Shown here: positions 55,971 to 64,000 of the stretch, in pieces
How the letters are laid out: each line of letters starts with the position of its first letter
Position numbering within the stretch: the first letter of the stretch is position 1
Origin: Thioclava sp. SK-1
GTDB lineage: Bacteria > Pseudomonadota > Alphaproteobacteria > Rhodobacterales > Rhodobacteraceae
Assembly (NCBI RefSeq): GCF_001705665.1
Contig: NZ_MDHA01000021.1
Span: forward strand, 1-64,000
Length of the DNA: 64,000 nt
Reading direction: 5' to 3'
Notes under the pieces: model-generated
Database searches by the model: none
Told to the model about the DNA's origin: nothing
Seen by the model: only the letters and a program-made list of their open reading frames with translations
Made by a program: the position numbers and the translations under genes

Positions 55971-57143
55971 TTAATTACCAGATGCAGCATTGGCACGCTC
56001 TGCCTCAATCTCGCGCCAGCGCGCAACATTGCGGTTATGCTCGTCCAATGTGGTCGCAAATGCATGCCCACCAGTGCCATCTGCGACAAAGAAAACATAG
56101 TTGGTCGAATCAGGATTCAGCGCGGCCTCAATGGCGGCACGGCCCGGATTCGCAATCGGTGTCGGCGGCAGCCCGTCAATGACATAGGTGTTATACGGTG
56201 TCGCCCGACGCAGCTCTGAAGCGCGAATACCGCGGCCCAGATTTCCACGCCCATCCGTGACGCCATAAATCACCGTCGGGTCTGTTTGCAGCCTCATGCC
56301 CTGCTCGATCCGGTTCACAAAGACACTTGCGACCTGACGGCGCTCCGCCGCGATCCCGGTCTCTTTCTCAACGATAGAGGCCATGATAAGCGCTTCTTCC
56401 GGGCTGTCATAGGGCAGACCATCCGCGCGATTGGCCCAGGCTTCGGCCAAAATCGCGGCCTGCGCGTCTTGCATCTGCGACACGACTTCGCTGCGCGCCT
56501 CACCATTGGTGATATCATAGCTGTTGGGCGCAAGGCTGCCTTCAGCGGGCACATCCTTCAGTTCACCCGAAAGATAGGGCAGTGCATTCAACGCCTGCGT
56601 TACATGCCAGCTGGTCGCGCCCTCAGCCAAAACAACACGTGTCCGTGTGACATTGGCGTCATCCACTAGGGCCTCAAAATCGTCCGGCTTGTCTTCAGAC
56701 ACCGGATCATATTCTGACAGATCAACAAATTGGCTTGTCGCCGGGTCCAGCTCGCGCAATTCCAACCGCTGGGCGTTTACCCCGATCCGATACACTAGCT
56801 CCGAACCACAGGTTGACGGCCCGCCTTCGGTCACCTGATCAACGATCTGTTCCATCGTCGCATTCGGTTCCACCAAATACGACCCGAACTTCAACTGACC
56901 CGATTTTTCAGAATAATCCGCACCGATGCGGAAAATATACCCCGAAGAAATCGCCCCCAGCCGGACAAGCTGCTCAGATACGCCGTAAAAGCTGCCACCG
57001 CGGGGAACCTGCACACATACCGCCTGGCTTAATGGCCCGGGCCCGTCATATTGACGCTTTGCCCATGCGATGACCCCGGCCAGGGCGACCAGGATCACGA
57101 TCATAAGCGTCAGAAAATTCGAGACGATATTGCGCCACATCAT
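55971..57143 (-). CDS. mltG: Endolytic murein transglycosylase MltG
   Basis: A 390-residue inner-membrane lytic transglycosylase that ends glycan chains during peptidoglycan synthesis. One transmembrane helix (SNFLTLMIVILVALAGVIAW) leads into the periplasmic YceG domain. The catalytic Glu is in SIVEKETGIAAERRQVASVF. PLSQAVCVQVPRGGSFYG begins the LysM-like part. It starts four bases after the fabF stop. Tandem ATGs at 57143/57140. Confidence 0.94.
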   Translation of the reverse strand: MMWRNIVSNFLTLMIVILVALAGVIAWAKRQYDGPGPLSQAVCVQVPRGGSFYGVSEQLVRLGAISSGYIFRIGADYSEKSGQLKFGSYLVEPNATMEQIVDQVTEGGPSTCGSELVYRIGVNAQRLELRELDPATSQFVDLSEYDPVSEDKPDDFEALVDDANVTRTRVVLAEGATSWHVTQALNALPYLSGELKDVPAEGSLAPNSYDITNGEARSEVVSQMQDAQAAILAEAWANRADGLPYDSPEEALIMASIVEKETGIAAERRQVASVFVNRIEQGMRLQTDPTVIYGVTDGRGNLGRGIRASELRRATPYNTYVIDGLPPTPIANPGRAAIEAALNPDSTNYVFFVADGTGGHAFATTLDEHNRNVARWREIEAERANAASGN

Positions 57144-57147
57144 CAGA

Positions 57148-58407
57148 TCAGTCTTTCACGCGGCCAAGTACAACAGAGGCATTCGTGCCCCCGAAACCAA
57201 AGCTGTTGGACAGGGCAATGTCGATCTTGCGTTTGACGGCAGCATTGGCTGCCAGATCAAGCGCCGTATCAACCGCCGGATTATCAAGGTTCAATGTCGG
57301 CGGCGCGACCTGGTCACGAATGGCCAAAATACAGAAGATCGCCTCAACGGCACCAGCAGCCCCCAGCAAATGCCCGATGGACGATTTTGTCGAAGACATC
57401 GTGGCCCCTGAAGCCGCCTCGCCCATCAGCCGCTCAACCGCGCCCAATTCGATAGTATCCGCCATCGTCGAGGTGCCATGCGCATTGATATAATCAATCT
57501 GCGATGGCGCGATATCGGCACGTTTGAGCGCAGCGCTCATGGACCGGAACGCGCCATTGCCATCCTCAGATGGGGCGGTGATATGGTAGGCATCACCCGA
57601 CATGCCATAGCCCAGCACCTCGGCATAGATCTTGGCGCCGCGGGCTTTTGCATGTTCATATTCTTCCAGAACGACAACACCCGCACCTTCACCCATGACA
57701 AAACCGTCACGGTCCGCATCATAGGGGCGCGACGCTTTGGTCGGATCTTCAGCCTTTGTCGACAGGGCTTTACAGGCGTTGAACCCGGCAATGCCGATTT
57801 CCGAAATTGGGCTTTCGGCACCGCCTGCGATCATTACATCCGCGTCACCCCATTGGATCAAACGCGCGGCGTCACCGATCGCATGCGCGCCGGTGGAACA
57901 GGCCGTCACCACCGCATGGTTTGGCCCCTTGAACCCGTAGCGGATCGACACCTGACCAGAGATCAAGTTAATCAGCGCAGATGGGATAAAGAAGGGTGAA
58001 ACACGTTTGGGCCCGCGCTCTTTCAACAAAACGGCCGTGTCGGCAATGGCCGATAGCCCACCGATGCCAGAGCCGATCATAACGCCGGTGCGTTCACGAT
58101 CTTCATCCGCCTCGGGTGTCCAGCCGGCATCTTCCACCGCCATCTGCGCAGCGGCAACACCGTATAGAATGAACTCATCAACCTTGCGGGCCTCTTTCGG
58201 GGCCATCCAGTCATCAGGATTGAACGTGCCATCTGTGCCATCACCGCGCGGCACTTCACATGCGTATTTGGTGATAACATTGCTGGCGTCAAAACGTGTG
58301 ATCGGCCCGGCGCCGGACTGCCCCGCCAAAAGGCGCGACCACGTTTCCTCAACACCGCATGCAAGCGGCGTGACCATTCCAAGACCCGTGACGACGACCC
58401 GACGCAT
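57148..58407 (-). CDS. fabF: 3-oxoacyl-[acyl-carrier-protein] synthase II FabF
   Basis: The elongating condensing enzyme of fatty acid synthesis, 419 residues. The Cys-His-His triad is visible in VTACSTGAHAIGDA, AHGTSTMADTIE and KSSIGHLLGAAG. The ATG at 58407 has GAGG 6 bases upstream; an earlier in-frame ATG at 58419 overlaps AGGA. mltG follows at four bases. Confidence 0.96.
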   Translation of the reverse strand: MRRVVVTGLGMVTPLACGVEETWSRLLAGQSGAGPITRFDASNVITKYACEVPRGDGTDGTFNPDDWMAPKEARKVDEFILYGVAAAQMAVEDAGWTPEADEDRERTGVMIGSGIGGLSAIADTAVLLKERGPKRVSPFFIPSALINLISGQVSIRYGFKGPNHAVVTACSTGAHAIGDAARLIQWGDADVMIAGGAESPISEIGIAGFNACKALSTKAEDPTKASRPYDADRDGFVMGEGAGVVVLEEYEHAKARGAKIYAEVLGYGMSGDAYHITAPSEDGNGAFRSMSAALKRADIAPSQIDYINAHGTSTMADTIELGAVERLMGEAASGATMSSTKSSIGHLLGAAGAVEAIFCILAIRDQVAPPTLNLDNPAVDTALDLAANAAVKRKIDIALSNSFGFGGTNASVVLGRVKD

Positions 58408-58546
58408 GCCTAACCTCATTCCTGCGTTGACTATCGGGCTTCACATACACTGCACGGGCGCGCGGGGCAATGTTTCACGGTCCATGATATGCCATGAGAT
58501 TGGCACGAAACCCCCAGTTCTGGCAAGGAATCGCATGTTTGGCGGC

Positions 58547-59929
58547 TTAGGCCTGCGTGCTATCGGGCCACCAATCGCCTGCGCGGGGCGGGATCGTGCG
58601 GTCACCATCGTCAAATAATGGCGGGCGTTGTGGCGCCAAAGCGCGTTCCACACAGTTGCGACCGTTCTCTTTTGCACGATACAGCGCGGCATCACAGCGG
58701 GTGAACAAATCACGCAACGCCTCCCCTTCGGACCAGTCGCCCACCCCGATAGAGGCCGTGACCCGCTGCACCCCGCCATCGGGACGCGGCACGGTTTGCC
58801 CGGCAATGACCGCGCGCAAGGCATCCGCCGTGGCAAAAGCATCATCTTCGGAACTGCCCGGCAACAGAACTGCAAACTCCTCCCCGCCCAGCCGTGCAAC
58901 AATATCGCCCCGGTTGACCTCGGCCTGAATTGCCTGTGCCACACGCACCAAAACCCGGTCACCCAGATCATGGCCGCCGGCATCATTCACCGCTTTGAAA
59001 TGGTCCAAATCGATCAACAGCAGCGAAAACGGCTCATCCGCGGTTTCGGCCTTTTTGCGGCAGCGTAAAAACCGCCCCTTCAAAACCGAACGGTTATAGA
59101 CACCCGTCAAACCGTCATGCATCGCCTGATGCAACAGCCGCCGTTCAAGGTTGCGCCTGCGAATATCTGCGCGTTCTACAAAAAGCGTGTTGAACGAAAT
59201 CGCCACCACATTGAAACAGATGATCGAGGCCATAATCATCGCCACCTGCTCTGTTGCGGCCACCTGATCGGCCACCGCCAGATGCAACTGCCCAATCAGC
59301 AGCGGCCCAACCACCCCAACCGTCAGATCAATCCGGGCCTTATGTCCGGTATCCTGGCGCGACACGAGGATTTTTATGATGCCGCGGTGAGGGCTGTGCA
59401 TTAAGGCAGCCAGGGCGACAAGCGCGCCAACACCGCATCCCAGGGGTTTCATTCCGATCAACGTCACTTCGGACGAAAAGCTCCAATCAATGACACAAAA
59501 CGCGGTCATCAACATAGAGATGAACACACATACCTGCCCAAGCATCACCCGCCGCGCAGAGATCAAATAGACTGCCAGACCCAAAATCCCCATCATCAGT
59601 GCAAAAAACGGATTGGTGGCAGAAGCGCCGTAATCGGCCCCGTATAATTGTGCCAAGGGATCTATGAACCGCCCCAACGCCAGCGCAATCGTCGCCAACC
59701 CCAAACAGCGTCCGATAATGGAACACACACCATCGCGCGGCAAACACAGCGCCAACGCGGTCAACATCCCCATTAAGGACGCAAGCGGATGCGATTCCGC
59801 AAATATTGGTAGTGTCGTAAGCTGTTCCCGCCCCAACACAGCATATGCGACCAAACATGCCACCGAAATTGCCACTGCCAAAAGCGCGGGCACAAGGCGG
59901 AGGCGGATCGCCTGTCGAACCGCAGACAT
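58547..59929 (-). CDS. Membrane-anchored diguanylate cyclase (GGDEF)
   Basis: A 460-residue protein that should make cyclic di-GMP. The first 250 residues hold several hydrophobic helices without a recognised sensor name. A GGDEF domain follows (HDGLTGVYNRSVLKGRF, then the active motif LGGEEFAVLLPG). The inhibitory RxxD site five residues before the motif is replaced by NRGD, so product inhibition may be missing. It sits between acpP and fabF but with wide gaps, so probably has its own promoter. Confidence 0.9.
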   Translation of the reverse strand: MSAVRQAIRLRLVPALLAVAISVACLVAYAVLGREQLTTLPIFAESHPLASLMGMLTALALCLPRDGVCSIIGRCLGLATIALALGRFIDPLAQLYGADYGASATNPFFALMMGILGLAVYLISARRVMLGQVCVFISMLMTAFCVIDWSFSSEVTLIGMKPLGCGVGALVALAALMHSPHRGIIKILVSRQDTGHKARIDLTVGVVGPLLIGQLHLAVADQVAATEQVAMIMASIICFNVVAISFNTLFVERADIRRRNLERRLLHQAMHDGLTGVYNRSVLKGRFLRCRKKAETADEPFSLLLIDLDHFKAVNDAGGHDLGDRVLVRVAQAIQAEVNRGDIVARLGGEEFAVLLPGSSEDDAFATADALRAVIAGQTVPRPDGGVQRVTASIGVGDWSEGEALRDLFTRCDAALYRAKENGRNCVERALAPQRPPLFDDGDRTIPPRAGDWWPDSTQA

Positions 59930-60148
59930 CAAAGCCTTTCCAAAGACACCGTTTTAAGAAACCACCCTTTGGCCTCTTTCCCGGGTACAGATGAAACAAC
60001 TGCAACTCAACAAAAGTGAAACCATCTTAGATGTTCTCAATTGAAGAATAGTGAATTTGAGAGCCCCTGAAAAAGCAATCGAAAAAATTGGGTTGTGCGG
60101 CTTCACTGATAAATGCGGAAATATGCATATTATGCAGTCAGTTGCAAT

Positions 60149-60176
60149 TAAAAACGGCGCCCCGTTGGGACGCCGC
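60149..60176 (-). terminator. Terminator after acpP
   Basis: Read on the minus strand: CGGCGTCCC-AAC-GGGGCGCCG followed by TTTTTA. The rest of 59930-60214 has no gene; a TGCATAATATGCA palindrome (about 60123-60135) lies in the promoter region of the cyclase. Confidence 0.85.
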
Positions 60177-60214
60177 AGAAATTGTTTGACCGATGGGTCA
60201 GTGCAATCCTGAAA

Positions 60215-60448
60215 TCAGGAAGCTTCGGTGATGAACTTCACCGCGTCGCCGAATGTCTGGATGGTCTCGGCTGCGTCATCCGGGATCTCGATGCCGAATT
60301 CTTCTTCGAACGCCATGACCAGTTCAACAGTGTCGAGGCTGTCTGCACCAAGATCGTCGATGAACGACGCATTCTCGGTTACTTTGTCCTCTTCGACGCC
60401 AAGATGCTCGACGACGATTTTCTTCACGCGATCCGCGATATCGCTCAT
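60215..60448 (-). CDS. acpP: Acyl carrier protein
   Basis: A 77-residue acidic carrier. The phosphopantetheine Ser is Ser37 in [11 protein letters not shown]. The ATG at 60448 has GGGGAAG 7 bases upstream; the frame to 60463 is only leader. It lies between fabG and fabF as in most bacteria. The 305 bases upstream hold the fabG terminator and presumably its own strong promoter, but no gene. Confidence 0.97.
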   Translation of the reverse strand: MSDIADRVKKIVVEHLGVEEDKVTENASFIDDLGADSLDTVELVMAFEEEFGIEIPDDAAETIQTFGDAVKFITEAS

Positions 60449-60698
60449 TATACACTTCCCCAAATTGCGCGGGCATCAGCCCGAGGTGTCTTGCTCATAC
60501 GAGCGGCTGTTCGGCTTGGCATACAGAACACATACACATCCTGATCGCCAAAGCAGCCGGTTCCACAAAAAGGTGCCCGGCCCGTCTGATGGCTCAATAG
60601 CCAGCTTGCCGCGTCATGGCAAGCCGTTTTGGCGGTAGAAAACACATGCAATATAGCGAACCTGCTCAGTATTGGGCTGTTTTCCCCTGATTGGCATG

Positions 60699-60725
60699 AA
60701 AATGGCCACCCATTGGGGCGGCCAT
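60699..60725 (-). terminator. Terminator after fabG
   Basis: Read on the minus strand: ATGGCC and GGCCAT arms with an inner CCCAATGGG, followed by TTTTC. Confidence 0.75.
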
Positions 60726-60753
60726 CGTCACTTTCATCGATTTTGTGATGCGA

Positions 60754-61491
60754 TCACAGCATCGCCATCCCGCCGTTCACATGCAATGTCGACCCGGTCA
60801 CATAGCCCGACTGGGGCGCGGCCAGATAGACCACAGCTGCGGCGATCTCTTCGGGTGTGCCCATCCGGCCGGCCGGGATCTGGGTCAAAATCTTGCCTTT
60901 TTGGTCGTCATTCAATTTATCTGTCATCGCAGTCTGGATGAACCCAGGCGCAACGCAATTGACCGTGACGCCGCGCGACGCAACCTCATAGGCCAAGGAT
61001 TTTGACATCCCCACCAGCCCGGCCTTCGCGGCGGCATAATTGCCCTGACCCGGGTTGCCCGTGGCACCGACGATCGAGGTGATATTGATAATCCGCCCCC
61101 AACGCGCCTTCATCATCCCGCGCAAAGAGCCGCGCATCAGCCGCATCGCAGAGGTCAGGTTGACATCAATCACCGACGACCATTCGTCATCCGACATCCG
61201 CATGAACAAATTGTCGCGCGTGATCCCGGCATTATTGACCAAAATGTCCAATGATCCCATTGCCGCCACGGCCGATTTGGGCAGTGCCTCAACGCTTTCG
61301 GCCTCTGACAGATTGGCAGGGCAGACAAATGCGCCCTCGCCCAATTGGGCAGCCAGCGCTTCAAGCGGGGCGACGCGCGTGCCCGACAGCGCGACCTTGG
61401 CGCCTGCACCGTGCAACGCCTTGGCGATTTCGCCGCCGATACCCCCGGATGCGCCTGTGATCAGCGCGGATTTTCCTGTCAGATCGAACAT
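60754..61491 (-). CDS. fabG: 3-oxoacyl-[acyl-carrier-protein] reductase FabG
   Basis: A 245-residue NADPH-dependent SDR. The cofactor motif is TGASGGIGGEIAK, the catalytic set is the Ser in NITSIVGATG with YAAAKAG (Tyr and Lys), and NNAGITRDNLFMRM is typical of FabG. It follows fabD with a 130-base gap. Confidence 0.96.
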   Translation of the reverse strand: MFDLTGKSALITGASGGIGGEIAKALHGAGAKVALSGTRVAPLEALAAQLGEGAFVCPANLSEAESVEALPKSAVAAMGSLDILVNNAGITRDNLFMRMSDDEWSSVIDVNLTSAMRLMRGSLRGMMKARWGRIINITSIVGATGNPGQGNYAAAKAGLVGMSKSLAYEVASRGVTVNCVAPGFIQTAMTDKLNDDQKGKILTQIPAGRMGTPEEIAAAVVYLAAPQSGYVTGSTLHVNGGMAML

Positions 61492-61621
61492 GTTCGGCCC
61501 CTGTTTCTATATCTGTTGTGCCACCTGCCGGCGGCGTCTTGCATCTGCATCATAGCGACGTGGTCGCGCAGCGAGTGGCGGGCACCAATCGCCCCGCCCA
61601 CTACCCGCGTCGCATTAACCG

Positions 61622-62551
61622 TTAGGCTTTCAGCCCGGCAATATCAGAGACGGTGCCAATGGCGGTGCATCCCACCCCTTTGGCGATCCGGCGGATCATC
61701 CCGGACAACGCCTTACCGGCACCAATTTCCCATATCGTATCAACACCTTGATCGGCCATCCACAAAACGCTTTCGCGCCAGCGCACCGACCCTGTCACCT
61801 GCTCCACCAGCAATTGGCGGATCAGTTCGGGGTCGCTCACAGCTTGGGCACGAACATTGGCCACCAGCGGCACGGCAGGGGCCGTAATGGCCACATCCGC
61901 CAAAGCCTGCGCCATTTCCTCGGCTGCAGGCTGCATCAGGGCACAATGAAATGGCGCCGATACCGGCAGCATCAGCGCGCGTTTTGCGCCTTTTGCTTTG
62001 GCGATATCCACCGCGCGTTCCACCGCTGCCTTATGGCCCGAGACGACCACCTGACTGGGGTCGTTGTCATTGGCAGCTTGGCAGACCTCGCCTTGTGCAG
62101 CCTCGGCGGCGACTTCCATTGCGGTGGCGAAATCCAGCCCCAGCAGTGCGGCCATCGCACCAACACCCACCGGAACCGCCGATTGCATCGCTGCACCGCG
62201 CTTGCGCAACAGCCGTGCCGTGTCGCCAAGGCTGATTGCGCCCGCAGCACATAGCGCGGAATATTCACCAAGGCTGTGACCGGCGACAAAGGCCGCATCC
62301 GTCACATCAAATCCTTCAGCCTGCAATGCGCGCATCGCAGCAATCGATGTTGCCATCAACGCGGGCTGCGCATTGGCGGTCAAGGTCAGCTGATCGGCCT
62401 CCCCTTCCCAAATCAGCGTCGAAAGCGCCTCACCAAGCGCCTCGTCTACCTCATCAAACACGGCCTGTGCCGCAGGATATGCCTGCGCCAGTTCGCGCCC
62501 CATACCGATGGATTGCGCGCCTTGTCCGGGAAATACAAATGCTGTGCTCAT
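61622..62551 (-). CDS. fabD: Malonyl-CoA:ACP transacylase FabD
   Basis: A 309-residue acyltransferase loading malonate onto ACP. The nucleophile is the Ser in AGHSLGEYSALCA, the substrate Arg lies in the MALLGLDF-to-EVCQAAND region by family pattern, and FPGQGAQSIGMGREL opens the protein. First gene of the fab block, divergent from the cytochrome b561 gene. Confidence 0.96.
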   Translation of the reverse strand: MSTAFVFPGQGAQSIGMGRELAQAYPAAQAVFDEVDEALGEALSTLIWEGEADQLTLTANAQPALMATSIAAMRALQAEGFDVTDAAFVAGHSLGEYSALCAAGAISLGDTARLLRKRGAAMQSAVPVGVGAMAALLGLDFATAMEVAAEAAQGEVCQAANDNDPSQVVVSGHKAAVERAVDIAKAKGAKRALMLPVSAPFHCALMQPAAEEMAQALADVAITAPAVPLVANVRAQAVSDPELIRQLLVEQVTGSVRWRESVLWMADQGVDTIWEIGAGKALSGMIRRIAKGVGCTAIGTVSDIAGLKA

Positions 62552-62701
62552 GCCGTCCTACCTTATGTGCATGTGGTTTCCTTAACGCGCCCACGACTGC
62601 GGGGCAAGCACGCACAGAATTTGTGCGTCACCTGCACTGGTGAACAGCTGGGCATTTTGTATCTTGGTCTGCAACGATATTCCAAACGCAAGGCCAGCCC
62701 C

Positions 62702-63961
62702 ATGTTGACCAATACGCAGACCTCTTACGGCAGTATCGCGCGCCTGTTTCACTGGGCCATCGCGCTGCTGATCGTGACCGCCATCGCATTGGCGCTTTAT
62801 GCCGAAAGCCTGCCGCGCGATGCGCAAAGCGCGGGCACGCTGCAAACCCTGTTCTCCCTGCATAAGACCATTGGTGTCAGTGTGTTTTTTCTGGCTTTAG
62901 CGCGCATCCTTTGGGCGCTGCTAAACCCGCATCCTGCGCCACTGCATCCCGAAAAGCGGCTTGAGACATTCGCCGCCGAAGTGGTGCATTTTGCTCTATA
63001 TGGCGCGATGGTCATCATGCCGCTGTCTGGATGGATTTTACATGCTGCCGAAAGCGGCTTTGCCCCAATCCTGTGGCCCTTTGGACAGTCGCTGCCATTT
63101 GTGCCCAAATCCGAAGCTGTCGCCCATACGGCACAAGCGGTGCATAAGCTGTCTGCCATTGTGATCTATGTCACCGTTGGGCTGCATGTTGCAGGCGCGT
63201 TGAAACACCTGATCATCGACCGCGATAAAACCGTGGCGCGGATGACGCGCGGTGTTTCTGCCGGTCAACCTGGTCCGCGCCATGCCGCACTTGCCCCTGC
63301 GGGCGCCATTGCGATCTGGATCGTGATTGTTCTCGCAGGCCTGCTTTCGGCGGCCCAACCCCATACAGACACCCCCAAGGCCGCAGCCCCCGCGCAACCG
63401 GCCACAGCCCCCGCGCAACAGGCCACAGCCCCTGCCACACCGGCCAAGCCAGCAACCACAACTGCGCCTGCGGCCACCCCAGACACCGCAGGCTGGACGG
63501 TAACACAGGGCAAATTGGGCTTTGATGTGCAGCAGATGGGTGCCCCGGTCAGCGGTACATTGCCCGATTGGTCTGCCGACATAACCTATGACCCTGAAAC
63601 CGGACTGGGTGCGGTGTCTGTGATCATCGATACCACCACCTTGACATTGGGATCGGTGACAGATCAGGCCAAAGGACCAGAGTTCTTCCAGACCGAAACC
63701 TATCCCCAAGCCATTTTGACAGCCGATATCTCGCGCGAAGGGGACGGGCCGCAACATATTGCACGCGGCACATTAGAACTGGCAGGCGTGAGCGCACCGG
63801 TCGTATTGACCTTCACATTGACGATTGAAGGCAATACGGCCCAGATGCAAGGCACCGCACAACTGGACCGCCGTGATTGGGATATGGGCACAGGCTATAG
63901 TGACGAAACCACCGTTGGCTTCCCCGTTACCGTCACAGTAGATCTGACTGCCACGCGCTGA
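62702..63961 (+). CDS. Cytochrome b561 - YceI fusion protein
   Basis: A 419-residue fusion. Residues about 10-195 form a four-helix CybB-type cytochrome b561 with His residues in ARLFHWAIAL, LHKTIGV, VVHFALYG and VGLHVAGALKH as heme ligands. A fifth hydrophobic helix and a Pro/Ala/Thr linker follow (about 200-265). A C-terminal YceI lipocalin-like domain comes last (LGFDVQQMGAPVSGTLPDW to DRRDWDMGTGYSDE). YceI proteins bind isoprenoid quinones. The ATG at 62702 begins the conserved part; the upstream frame is non-coding. Confidence 0.88.
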   Translation: MLTNTQTSYGSIARLFHWAIALLIVTAIALALYAESLPRDAQSAGTLQTLFSLHKTIGVSVFFLALARILWALLNPHPAPLHPEKRLETFAAEVVHFALYGAMVIMPLSGWILHAAESGFAPILWPFGQSLPFVPKSEAVAHTAQAVHKLSAIVIYVTVGLHVAGALKHLIIDRDKTVARMTRGVSAGQPGPRHAALAPAGAIAIWIVIVLAGLLSAAQPHTDTPKAAAPAQPATAPAQQATAPATPAKPATTTAPAATPDTAGWTVTQGKLGFDVQQMGAPVSGTLPDWSADITYDPETGLGAVSVIIDTTTLTLGSVTDQAKGPEFFQTETYPQAILTADISREGDGPQHIARGTLELAGVSAPVVLTFTLTIEGNTAQMQGTAQLDRRDWDMGTGYSDETTVGFPVTVTVDLTATR

Positions 63962-64000
63962 TCTCTCTCGTCCCCGCCTGCGGCCCAAACCACCGGCCGC

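Noticed and set aside
63360-63480. Repetitive Pro/Ala/Thr codons as a DNA repeat or CRISPR-like array
   Set aside because: Short imperfect repeats lie in frame and encode the linker of the b561-YceI fusion.

Overview
The window is chromosomal DNA from an alphaproteobacterium of the order Rhodobacterales, most likely the Roseobacter group; the genus cannot be fixed from this sequence. The basis is a complete RcGTA-type gene transfer agent cluster, a suf operon headed by a Rhodobacter-type IscR, class I fructose-bisphosphate aldolase next to pgk, ftsB in front of pdhA-pdhB-pdhC with a lipoylated E1 beta, and many short 4-base (ATGA/TAATG) gene overlaps.

Layout. 1-1436 is a pile of broken insertion sequences (IS110 end, IS3 orfA and orfB pieces, an IS256 tail). 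1579-9791 holds housekeeping and stress genes: dusA, mazG, an M20 amidohydrolase, a coiled-coil orphan, lipA, a peroxiredoxin, an EamA exporter, a GntR/FCD regulator and an SH3 lipoprotein. 9848-14190 is a polyamine-type ABC importer (ATPase and two permeases, no binding protein) behind a MocR-type regulator. 14289-16884 has a DUF1127 protein, a divergent HxlR/quinone reductase pair, a LysE exporter and tRNA-Arg(CCG). 17088-25200 is the leftward iscR-suf cluster for Fe-S assembly. 25440-32186 runs rightward: hydrolase, HD protein, NADP-isocitrate dehydrogenase, two tandem YitT proteins, an SMR pump and typA. Two cyclophilins point left at 32350-33445, followed by pgk, fba, ftsB and the pyruvate dehydrogenase genes to 40403, then cysE on the minus strand.

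The most striking part is 41411-55743 (minus strand): genes g1 to g15 of a gene transfer agent, in canonical order, with 3.5 and 10.1 present and no frameshift or stop seen. They encode packaging (g1, g2), head (g3-g5), connector (g6-g8), tail (g9-g12), baseplate hub, peptidase and receptor-binding megatron (g13-g15). A small overlapping gene of unknown function follows g15. Integrase, lysogeny and replication genes are absent, as expected for a domesticated GTA rather than a prophage.

The right end is the fatty acid/cell wall block fabD-fabG-acpP-(diguanylate cyclase)-fabF-mltG, and a divergent cytochrome b561-YceI fusion closes the window. No CRISPR array, rRNA, plasmid origin or intact insertion sequence was seen. 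The system most likely to be singled out here is the GTA. Less usual points are the single-cysteine IscR, twin palindromes before icd, an orphan terminator that may end a small RNA, and the unassigned gene coupled to GTA g15.
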